A DNA stretch of 64,000 nt from Cordia subcordata (lineage: Eukaryota > Streptophyta > Magnoliopsida > Boraginales > Cordiaceae): contig JAPTOF010000002.1 in NCBI GenBank assembly GCA_028554755.1, positions 7,861,001-7,925,000 on the forward strand. Direction: 5' to 3'. Shown here in pieces: positions 50,097 through 61,123 of the stretch. The notes beneath the pieces are model-generated. The model saw only the letters and a program-made list of their open reading frames with translations, was not told the DNA's origin and searched no databases. Position numbers and translations under genes: made by a program. How positions within the stretch are numbered: the stretch's first letter is position 1; the number at the start of each line of letters is the position of its first letter.

Positions 50097-53000
50097 TTAA
50101 GGTGCTTCATCATCATCAGGGCTTGGAGAAGGTCCGAAATCAAGGGCTGGGTAGACGCCGGGAGGTTTCTCCCGCGGTTGTATGGACAACAACTGGCTTG
50201 AATCTCCCACCACATCAGCCCATCCGTAATGAGGCTCAGGCCTGGAATCATTAAGTTTGAATCTTGTTTTTATGGACAGAAACAGGAAATTTCCCACAAA
50301 ACAAACAGTTTCCTCAATGGCCGCTGTTTGTCTAACAGACGGTGTTATGAATTATCGTTTTAAAGATTTTCCTGTAAAAGCATGACACTAAGAGGGTGCC
50401 TGGTTTTGTTTCTCTTAATGTGCTTATAGGTATGCTTTAGATGCTTATAAGTAAATGACAAATAAGAGATAAGAGTTTTAAATAAAATGTGCTTATAAGC
50501 TGTTAAAATGTTTGGTAAATATGTAGTCACGACTAGTAGTGTTTGGTAAAATAACTTAAAATACCTTTGGTAAAACAGGAAAATGTTGCCTTTTTTTTTT
50601 TCCCTAAAGGACTGAGCAAACCACAGACCAAAAAAAAATAAAATAGTGCTAGTCTTTTTTACAGTGCTACTCTTTTCTACCTCCTTATAAGCAGGTTTTC
50701 TAATTTTCTTTTTCTGCTTATAAGCAAGCATAGCCAATCACCCTCTTAAGGAATTTGTTTCAATTGCATACATGGTTCCGGGGGATAAACTACTTACTCA
50801 TAATAGGTTTCCTCGTCCACAACAATGTCCCAGCTTTCTCCAGTTGTACTCTTACCATATTTGTGCACTTTGCTGACGCAAAAACAAAGCATAAATCAGA
50901 AGAGCAGGCTGATACTATTAAATGAATAGTACAAATGAATTTCCCATTTATTTGACATATTATGGTATAGAATAGCATTACCGGGATTTCCTATAAGTGA
51001 AGCATTCCAGTGCGAATAGACAAATCAAAACCAAACCAAACAAGCCTATATTTATACTATCATGTGATCGACAATAGATTTGACGACATCACTTATTCTT
51101 GATGAGAGAGCTATATACTCTTGTGTTGGTTGCTGTTTATATAAACAATTACGTATTAAAATGCCAAGTATCCTTCATTTCAAATATTTGACATCTGAAA
51201 ATCTCTCTCCTGATAGTCCCCTATACGTAAAGCAAGATCCTTTTCAATGTTCTATGATCCTTTCTTCAACCTTTTTGTGAAATAACCAATATAGTGCCAA
51301 AAGCAGCACACCCATGTAAAAGATGAAATGCCTTATACTATATTCAATCAAGACCAGAAAAGCTAAAGCAAATATTAACAAGGAAGAGCAACAAATGGAC
51401 AGCACAATTCATGGAGAAGAAACTTAACAAATGGACAGCACAATTCATGGAGAAGAAACTTAACAAATGGACAGCACAATTCATGGAGAAGAAACTTTCT
51501 TTTACACTCCTTTAAGCTTAGGTGCAAGTTTCCCAACAAATGCATACTATAGCATTCAATTTCCGTCGTATTTTGGTACATGCTTTAGTAGAAGAGTTTC
51601 AGACGACCAAGCCAGTTCCAGAATTGGTAAGATCTACAGATCTATACAACAAATTAATATTTCTAAATTTCTTCCTTGATTGCAGCACCACAAGTTTGCA
51701 ATTTCTTTTATCCGCTCAATATAAGCGATTGTCATCGGGATTAATGGTCATATAGTTCCAGCGGTCATATAGTCCGATGTAAATTATATCCTACTCTTGA
51801 TGGCACTGAGTTGTGTGTAGAAAAGACAGAGTAATGTGACATGAGGTTTTAATAATGCTCATGGATTACCAATAGCTTATTTGAAGATTGAAAACAGCAA
51901 TATACCTTATCGAAAACTTCACTAAAACAGAAGTATGAAAAAAAAGGGATACAATTAGATATAAAAGGATTGTAGCGTGTGCGGTACCCATTTCCGAAGT
52001 GCTCCTCTCCCCATGTCCTTGACCATCCTATACATAAATGACAAAATTGATTATATGTCACCAAGCTTCAGAAAGTCATTCAGTCTGCAAGCTCAATTTT
52101 CAGAGTAGATTGAAGATCAAAAGAACTTTTGACAATGTTTTTGGATTATTAAACGCTAGAATGAGTACAGCCAGAAGATCAGGCTCCATGAATGAAGGAT
52201 GTTAACCACTCATACCAAGTCCCCAAACAAAAATATAAAAATTAACTGTTAAAAAAGAACATACCTAATTATTGGCTTATATACAAAGGCCAATATAAGT
52301 CTCTGTAGTCTTTTCAAGGTCCAAGAGGAAAATATGTCCAAGATGTGCAGATGACGTAGCATACCGAAGTTTCGGAAGGGACTGAACACAAGCTTGCTCC
52401 TCACATGGGGAATTGGGGATGTTCAGATTAGCCATACACCTATTTAACTATCATTTTTCTGACTGACCCATTGTATCAATACAAGTAATGGCATCAAAAA
52501 TTAATTTTGCACTGAAAAGGATTAATCGTTTTCTCCCCAGATAAAAAGACAGAAAGACAATTAGTGAATGTTAGCAAGTTTATGACCTAGTTGTAGAGTG
52601 CTTCTTAGCACTTTTACTGTCCGAAAACAACAAACTCTGTCAGCAGTCAAGAGTAGAGAGTGACTTACTATCACCACGGGGCGATACATGCCATGTCTCC
52701 CCTTGACGCGAACCTATACCAGCAAAAAATCTCTCCTCCCACTTGTCACCCCATTTGGTTCCCAATTCAGTTTCGGCCCATTTATCCGTCCTGTGGAAAA
52801 GAGAAATGAAAAATTAGAAAATTACAGAAAATTTTCCTTCTCTTATTCCTAGCGGCGAAAGAATAATATAATGGCAAAATGGAAACCTCAAGAGTTCAAT
52901 TTATCAATATCTTACAACCCATTATATTGTATCAGCTTATAAACTTCATATGAATGCAAATAAGGAAATCCAATGCAAAAGCGTATCCCATTGTATGTGC

Positions 53001-56000
53001 AATGTCACAGGCCAAAACAATTTTAGGTAACAAGATCACCAGCATTTCCCAGTATATAGTAAATAAGTTTTCAGTTTTCTTCATTTGAAAAATAAAGTTA
53101 TGTGCATAAACCTAATTTTTCATACCTTGTAGCATGTAAGCATCCACAGTGGATACATGATTGAGCAAATGTTTTGAAAACTAAGGATCGTAAAGAAAAT
53201 AGCAATGCGGAGGAATCTGCAGACTAACTTGGAAACTCATAAATCGATACCAATTACCAAGGCTAAGACTTGAAAGCTGCGCATAGGAGGCAGAAAAGTT
53301 TTGCCCCCCTCTGCCCCTCCCCAAATGTAAAATCCAAAGACAAGAAGGAAGTACCATTTTAGGACTGATCCTCTTCCATCATAATGCTCTCCCCATTTCT
53401 CCCACCATGACTGTTCATTCAATCTACCATATTTATGTGCTCCCTTCTCTGTCCAGCCTTTAGCATCATACTTTTCCCACCTGTAAACATAATTCATGAG
53501 TACTGTGTTGGTGTCAATGTTCACCCAAAAATAATAGTTGCAATGTCTTCCATCAGAAAGACTTCTTACCAATTTTCATACCATCCAGCATTTTCTGTGC
53601 CTGACTTTGCTTGTTTCTGTGCATTTCTCTCAATCCGAGCTAAATTACTGAAATTTCATATTCTGCTACTGAAATCGAGATCAAATTGCCAAATATAACA
53701 ACACACATGAAGATAGAAGGCAATACCTCCATTCATCTTGGTGAAGCACCTCTCGCCATGTTTCCCACCACGAATCCCCTTCAGCATTCCTTCCAGATTT
53801 CTCGACGCCTATTAAATTTAAGATCATTACAACATGAACATTTCTGAATGATATCCAAATGACTGAGCTATAGAAAACTTTGAAGTTTAAAGGAATATAC
53901 CTAACTCTTTGTACCCAGTCCAATCACTTTTCTCACACCACTGTCAAGGAGATCAAGAAATCCAATTAAATGATCCACCTGGGATGATTTTTATAAGAAA
54001 GAAAATCAATTACACAATAGTTATTTGGGTACATGCACTTTTCTAAACTACCCACCAACAAAAACAAGCAACTTTTATAGCTAGATTCAATATCAAGTTT
54101 TATTCGCAGCATGATGCTCCAAAATATTTGGATTACCTTTAAGAAAGGGAATTTGCTTTCTCGTCCGAATCACTATACATATTGTTCATGGATGTCCCCA
54201 TAATTTAGCCAACATCTTATCACCTCTCAAGTCTCAAAAACCCTTTCTCTCACTATTCAATGACTGAACAAAGGATAATCATTTTTGTTTCTAACAGATC
54301 CAAGCTCGCAATTATATTCCTAAGCAAATCCAGAAAATAAACCTCTCATTACTATCAAACATAGAAGATCACTTTACTCCATCAGCAGGAGGGTGACAAA
54401 TGTCAAAGTTTTGTTATCCTTTGTGACGGACTCGGTGTATGCATGCCTGTTTGAGAGAGAGAGCAAGAGAAACCAATTTCTGAAATTTTACCAGAGATTT
54501 CATTTTACTGAAGTTCGACCAATTATTGATAAATTGATTTCAATTTAAACCACAAATTTTTGAGCTCCTTCCTGCTGATGAATTATGTTGATATTGTAGA
54601 GAGAAGATAGAGAGAGAGAGAAACATGATGCGCAGAAAAAATGACTATCTTATTATATTTCTTAATACAGTTTATGCCATATACATAGACTTGAGTGCGG
54701 GCCCTGACTACTTCTAACTAATCGGTCAGTAGGAACTGCCACTACTTCCTAACAGCCTGCCAGCTAGCATAACTACCCTGAACAGCTGTATACATCTGTC
54801 ACTGCTTTGTGTGCTTTATTCCCTTAACAGATATAATACATATTTTTTCATAGAAGTAGAATCAGGTTACACAGGTGACATCATATGTTAAAGCCTATTG
54901 CTGGAGTCAGAAATTTCTTGAATTTCTGTAAATTTCAATATATTAGTTGAGTAGGAAAAGCATGGACGCTGATTTGTGATCAGAAGTGAGGACTCAGGAT
55001 AATTGTTCCCAAGATGTACATGTTTTCTAAAGGACCTTTAAGATTAGCAAGTTGGAGCTCCCAAGTAAATTCAGCTGTATAAATCCGCAATGAAACTTAT
55101 CCTTGCTCTTGGGACTAGAGTGGAGTTGAAATATTGTTTATAAACTTCTTGTGATTAGTTAAAAAGAAGGGAAAAAAAAAGAAAGAAAAGTTGACATTTA
55201 TGTTCACAAAAGTCATATATCAAAACACCCACTTAAGAGAACAGTACCATCTCTTTCCATTCTGAAGTGCCATCACGGCTCTCACCACCCATCCTTGTCC
55301 ATCTACATTGGTATCCATTCTCTCCAAGATCTTCTCCACTTTCCCGGAACCAAGTACTGCCATCTTCATTGGTGCCAGCTTCATTAACATTTTCATTTAA
55401 TAGATCAATGCCCCAGTCTTTCTCATTGGCAATACCAGTATCTACAAAGGAGAAAACAGTAAACAAGATAAGTATCATTGAGCACATTATGAAGTTAGAA
55501 TATATACAATCATAGAGCGACTACAACAGCAAACATTCATATGACAAGTGCCAAAAATATCTAAGTATCCAGACAATAAACTGAATTTGCAGTCTATAGC
55601 AAGGTTTCATGGATCACCTCGCTTGGGAGGAGAGTCACGAGACTGTGGACCAGAATTTCTTGGAATGCACCGAGGAAAGAATCTTTCCAGTTTTGAAGTA
55701 AATCGAGATCTATAGCAATGAAGATACAGGTAGATGTTATCAAAATTAGAGCTTATTAATCTTTATTTACCAAAAAAAAAAGGTAATGAAGTTAATTTGC
55801 CCGTAAAATTTTGGAGCTGGACTCATTTCACTGCTCATAACAAATAGATCAACTTATACTGCTTCTCTTCACAGACCTTATCATTTTCCCCCTGCTGAAA
55901 CGTGTTAAGAAACTCATAACTTGCCTCTTTTGAATTAGAGATTTAAGAAACACTCTCGTCCAGCAAGTCAATCGATGCTCTATTAATGAAATATCTAATT

Positions 56001-57157
56001 ATATAGTCTTCTTTACAATTTGTCCCACAAGAGAACATGTCAAGTTACGGACATACAGATGGCATATCTACTTGTTCTTCCAATTAAATTACGACACAAA
56101 TGCAAAGAGAAAATAATGACAGAACGCGTATTGGTCAACAATTTATGCCAGCAAGTCCGAGCAACAAGGTGTACCACACTTTCAAGTTTCAGCTAGATAA
56201 AAAATTTTCATATTGGGAAAATTGAAAGAAAAGGCCACATTAAGCATGCAGATTGCAGACAAATAAATTACAAAAGAACTACCAACCAAGGAAGTAATCA
56301 AGATCCTGCAGCCCCGGGCTCTTACTTCTGTAATTCAAGTTTTTCAATTAGATTGACAACCATGTTTGTTAAGAGCCAAAAGAAATGCATTCTCTGTAAT
56401 TGCTCATTTTTTGTTCCAGTCCACAAATATCAAAAATAGCACAAAAGTGAAAGATAAACTCAGAACATTTTCTGAAACAGCAAATGAGCATTACAAAATA
56501 CTTCCAGAGAAATTCTTTCGGGACCATCTGGATTGTCCTTTCTCCAAAAAGAATATACCCTTTTTTCATTAAAAACGCAAGCACCTTTCTTTCATTTTTT
56601 TCCAGATATTTGGATTAGCTTTTAAAGGAAAAAAGCTGAAACCCTTAAACTAATTAACTTTTTCCAAAAGTAAAAATTAAGCTTCACAAAAAAGTTATTT
56701 TTTTGCCCTCAAAAGTCACACAAAATCAACGCTTTTCGTATAAGCCAATCCAAAGAGACCCTTTATCAGCCTCGTTAAATAATACCATCTCTCATTCATG
56801 ATTCACCTAAAGCTTCAATTTTTTCTATTCTTTATACGAGAGGTAAATCAGTTTCAGTAAACACAAATAAGTAATCAAAAGTAGCTGTTACTGAGGCGAC
56901 GCGAAAGGCATTGCCGAGGTTCGAACGCGACGGCTCGGACTCTTCTTGCAATCGAACCGCCATTCTTCGCCCTTGTCTACACTCTTGGGCACCACCGAGT
57001 CCGGACAGCAACACTTGATCACGGCTCCGCCGCCGCCAACCGACACCAACAGCCTCCGCTTCTTCTTCCTAGGTAGCTCCGCCAGGCGCCGGCCCAAAAA
57101 CTCAGCATTTCTCAACTTCAATCCCAACGGCGCCGATGATGTCGCTGCCGCCGCCAT
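50097..57157 (-). CDS. ESV1: ESV1-type plastid starch-binding protein, eleven exons
   Basis: Exons: 57157-56892, 55709-55618, 55441-55248, 53940-53901, 53808-53727, 53647-53570, 53480-53355, 52790-52669, 52027-51988, 50872-50798 and 50241-50097. Phases agree throughout and total 420 codons including the stop. The N-terminus (MAAAATSSAPLGLKLRN..., rich in Ala, Arg, Ser) looks like a plastid transit peptide. Residues about 120-370 are rich in Trp and acidic or aromatic residues: WWETWREVLHQDEW, WWEKYDAKGWTEKG, WWEKWGEHYDG, WGDKWEERF, KVHKYGKSTTGESWD. The C-terminus is Pro-rich (REKPPGVYPALDFGPSPSP). This is the pattern of EARLY STARVATION 1, a chloroplast protein that binds starch and helps organise and protect the granule; the related LESV is longer. 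Older databases call the Arabidopsis gene an 'inactive purple acid phosphatase-like' protein, probably an error. Confidence 0.9.
50391..50746. mobile_element. Tourist-like MITE in ESV1 intron 10
   Basis: Ends AGAGGGTGCCTGGTTTTG and, on the reverse strand, AGAGGGTGATTGGCTATGC, followed by GCTTATAAGC-type subterminal motifs on both sides. The flanks are CTAA/TTAA. Related to 39954-40071 and 44577-44700 by the terminal GAGGGTG. Confidence 0.6.
51390..51497. repeat. Three tandem copies of a 36-bp unit in ESV1 intron 9
   Basis: Three consecutive, apparently identical units beginning AACAAATGGACAGCACAATT at 51390, 51426 and 51462. Identity suggests a very recent expansion. Confidence 0.92.
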
Positions 57158-59154
57158 AAATCAAAGAACAAAAAATTTCGTATCCAAATTACGAAAATGC
57201 CATTCCGTAATCAAAATAACATATTAATAACAATAAATTAAAAAAAAAGGAATTAAAGCCCTAGGAGGTTTAAGCGAGGAATGTGCATTTTTGGGAGGGA
57301 ATTTCGGGGAAATCTCTGTATTTGGATAAAAGGGAAACAAGATGATCTGGGTAAGCATATAAGTTATAAGCTTATGGATTAGGCTTATAGCTTATGCTAG
57401 CTCGCAATCCAGCTTACAGTGTGGGACTTGAAAAAAGTGAGAGAAACAGCAAGGAAGCTTTGAGGGTCGTGGGGGATTTATTTTACAGTCCGCGTCAGCA
57501 ATAAATCCCACGTGTTCAGTCGTTGCCCCGCCATTCGATATTCTCTAGTGACATCACGAGCAATATTAAAGGCTCGTTCAAATTGAGTTTTTAGTACGAT
57601 TTTCTTCCAATAATTATTTGATTTGTTTTTAAAAAAGTTACAGTATAGAGGAAAAACTCATTTAATTTCTCAAAAAAATTATTTTTTAACAAAATATTTT
57701 TAAAAAAAATCATTCCAAATGAACTCTAATCACTAACTTTTTTTGTTTCAATGGGGATATTAAACACCAACTCTAATAGGGGTTAAGTATAGTCAGCATT
57801 CTTAGTAAGATAAATGGTATAATGCTTTCATTTGAGGTAGTAAAAGAGTGAATAACATGTAAAAGCCTAATATATGAAACAAATTTTCGTTGTTATACAT
57901 TAGTACGCATCGGATATCTAATTTTAGTGTAACTATGTAAGACTCCCAACGCCATATATAATTGGGTCGTCCAACTTATCCATTTGTTATCTTTCATAAT
58001 GTTTCGGCGATCAAAATGATATGTTCAATAAGGCTCATGAGTCATGATTCGGTTCAATTATAGTTCCTTACATTAGGTAAGTACTCTTAACTTATTTGAT
58101 ACTCAATATAAGGAATATGTTGTTTATGTAAGTTTTGTTAATTAGTGCTATACTTTACGAATTGTTTTGTTGATCGAACTTCGCCACTTGAATTTCTACG
58201 TATCCACCGAAGGGCAATTTGATTTGGCGGTGCGTCCATCTCTTCCAATTAACTTCCAGATTTAGATTCTCAATCAATCATCGCCATATTTGCAAGAAAG
58301 GAAATCCAAATTGAAAATTGCCTTATCCAAAATCGAATGTATCCAGAACAACCCACACTGGCCTTCCACGTGTCAGCTCTGTAGAGTTCAAGTGACATGG
58401 CAAAGAGACGTGCTGACGCCGGAATTTAGCATTAGTGGATAAAGATTAAAAAACAAAAAGTACACTCACATGCTGACGAGGCTCTCGTGGTGCAAAAGAG
58501 TGCCACGTGTCAATTTGAAATCTCCAACACAAGTTGGAAAAAGTGCGTCTCCCAATAAGCTGTTCTCTGCAATCTAACGAGGAAACACAAGGCATTATGG
58601 AAATGTACTCATGCTGTTCATTTGGATAAGCTTCACCTCCCTTTGTGGCTTTTGTCGTTAACAACTCAAGAATCGACAGCTAACCACAATTTTTGTCATA
58701 CTTCTACTGTTCTACAAAAGAATTATCGTGGCTGAAAATTTTGACGTAACGAATTATTATTTCATAATTTAAAGGTAGTGAATTTGAACTAAAATTAAAG
58801 TTGTTATTTTATGTTGAATAATAGTTTGAGTAAGTCTTAAAAAGTGTGGATAACGTCAATACTAATACTATAAACAAAACACATAAATTAGTGGATTAAA
58901 GTATTACCCATTTCACGAGAGTGTACTAACCCCAAAACCTGTGGTTGATATTTGGCCATTGCAATTTCAAATAAATGTTACTACAAAAGGCCATGGCCCC
59001 AAGTGCTACATTTAGCTACTAATAATATATATGCATCATTCAACATTGTAACCATTTAGTGTTCTGTGTACATATCGTTTCTTAACATAGCTTTGAGATA
59101 CTTTTGAGCTGAGTGCAAAGAGCTCCATCGTAGTAGCTACATGAGAAGCATGAA

Positions 59155-59415
59155 ATCTAAAGTAAAACACTTTCTGAAGGCATCAAAATTAAAACACTTT
59201 CTGAAGGCATCAAAAATTTTCTCCTTCTAAATGATATAAGAATAAGCCACAAAGATTGGTGTTACGGGTTGAGTACAAATTGAGAAAAATAACTACTCAA
59301 AAGAGTATAAAGTCAAAATAAAACACTTTTTTTGCAGACGTCAAAGATTTCCTCCTCTAAATGATTTAGTGAAAAACTAATGAGAGCCACAGTGTTACGG
59401 GTTGAATATAGATCG
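59155..59415. repeat. Diverged tandem duplication
   Basis: AAAACACTTTCTGAAGGCATCAAAA is repeated twice at 59163-59215. A wider unit (...CTAAATGATATAAG...GTGTTACGGGTTGA) recurs at 59320-59402 in diverged form. Confidence 0.6.
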
Positions 59416-60275
59416 CTAATCGGATGATCAGTTTTTTATATTAATAATAAAATTGACCAATCACACTAGATCAATAAATCAATATAGTTAGTTCAAGACG
59501 TGTAAGAAACAACATTTACTTATTCATATGGCAGCTCAAGATCAACGTCATAAAAACCTTTCCTATAATAAAAGCAAAAATTGTCGTTTCTTAATTCTTA
59601 TCGCTAGAAAAGCCAACAAATCAATAATGTTAAGTTTTACTGCAATTACTCGTAATTCTTGAAATGTCTTCGGTTATTATGGGCTTGAGCTTCTCTGGTA
59701 GGGCCTCGTCTGTAGTTTGGGACTTTTGGTTCTTTGTGAGCCGTGTTACACTAGGCCTTTTGGGCTTTTAGATGGGCAACCTTAGTTTGGACCCTCTTTG
59801 TTTCTAAGCACGTAGCCCATGTTTTTGTATCTTTTTGCTTTGGGACCTGTCTACACTTTGCTTTTTGACCAAAAAAAAAAAAAGGCATACAAGTACAATA
59901 CGCATGTATTTTTCACCAGCCTTCTGCAAATTTAAGAGTTTCAAGGAATAAATGTAATGTCGAGAAAAACAAAGGACTAAATAGAACAAACAAAACTTTA
60001 GATAGCCAGATGAGAGTCGTCAAATAGTTTAGGGATCATTTTGGCAAGTATTAATTTGTCCATAGGTCCTTAAATTATAAAAACGGAACATTTTAGTCCC
60101 TAAATTATCTAAATAAGTTTTTAGTCCCTAAATTATTAATTGTTAAACATTGTTAGTCTTTTTAGTTATTTTCATCCACAAAATAAAATTGCTATTGATC
60201 CTTTTAGTTATTTCTGTGTCCTGATTCTTGACCAAAAAATCCTTGTAGTTATTTATGCATCCTGATTCTTGACCC

Positions 60276-60278
<3 letters not shown>

Positions 60279-60310
<32 letters not shown>
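60279..60310. repeat. AT microsatellite
   Basis: About 15 AT dinucleotides in a row between two AT-rich flanks. Confidence 0.8.
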
Positions 60311-60314
<4 letters not shown>

Positions 60315-61123
60315 CCTCATTTGCACATAACCTTAGTTTTTGGACAAAAATAACTAACTTTTCGGCAAAATTGGCTAAAAAGAAATAAAAGTGTATATCA
60401 ACTAATAGTTAAGGACAAAAAATCTCAATTCGATGGTTTAAAAAGCAAATATCCCGTATGTCACATTTCAAGGACTGGGAGACAAATTAACCCTTTTTGG
60501 TAAATCAGCCTAAGACTTTTTGCAAATACTACACCTTGCATATTAATCTAACACCCTGAAGGACCACATGGAGCAAATAATACTTTAGCCAATAAATGGA
60601 AGCCATCAACTAGTGTAGGGACTACTATTGCAAATTTTACCATAGAAAGTGAATACATTTTGCATATTATAGCTATCAGTAAGATATAAAGAATCAATAT
60701 GACTCCTCCTGTTATGCCCCCAGACTTCATACGATATTACACAGTGTCACTGCGGTTAGCAACATTTCACAGCATAATATCACTGCCAGAGATGAAGCTA
60801 TCGATGATTGACCTCTACAAACCAAAAAGCCCCGAGTCAAATTCAGAATGCTCATTGTATTCTATGCAGCACTCGAAAACCTATTCTGATTCTTCTATTT
60901 CCTCAAAATTGGGTGTCCATTTTCCTATGTATCAACTCTCTCACCTCCTTAACGAAGTTTGTTCACAAAGTAACAACTGTACAATTATGTCGCCGAGGGC
61001 TTGCGCGCGCACACAAAATTTCCTGTCAGAGCTCCTTGAAGGGTTCATCAAGACAGCCTGTGTACTGTACTGGGGAGTGGATTAGCGACAGCCAGGTCTT
61101 GTGAAAAGGACAGGGATAGTCGA

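Larger units (their letters stand above)
57158..61123. other. Intergenic region upstream of ESV1
   Basis: No credible gene. The ESV1 promoter and 5' UTR should lie in the first few hundred bases. Further features are a possible MITE with weak inverted ends (about 57573-57730), a tandem pair of related segments (59155-59280 and 59320-59415), an AT microsatellite (about 60279-60310), and the likely 3' UTR of the O-fucosyltransferase gene near 60700-61123. Confidence 0.5.

Noticed and set aside
50360..50737. 125-codon minus-strand frame in ESV1 intron 10
   Set aside because: It is the translation of a Tourist-like MITE inside an intron; no domain.
51390..51497. CRISPR-like spaced repeat
   Set aside because: The units are contiguous with no spacers and lie in a plant intron; this is a simple tandem repeat.
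60699..61085. 128-codon plus-strand frame upstream of the O-fucosyltransferase stop
   Set aside because: Lies opposite the likely 3' UTR, shows no family motif and overlaps another open phase. It is probably chance.
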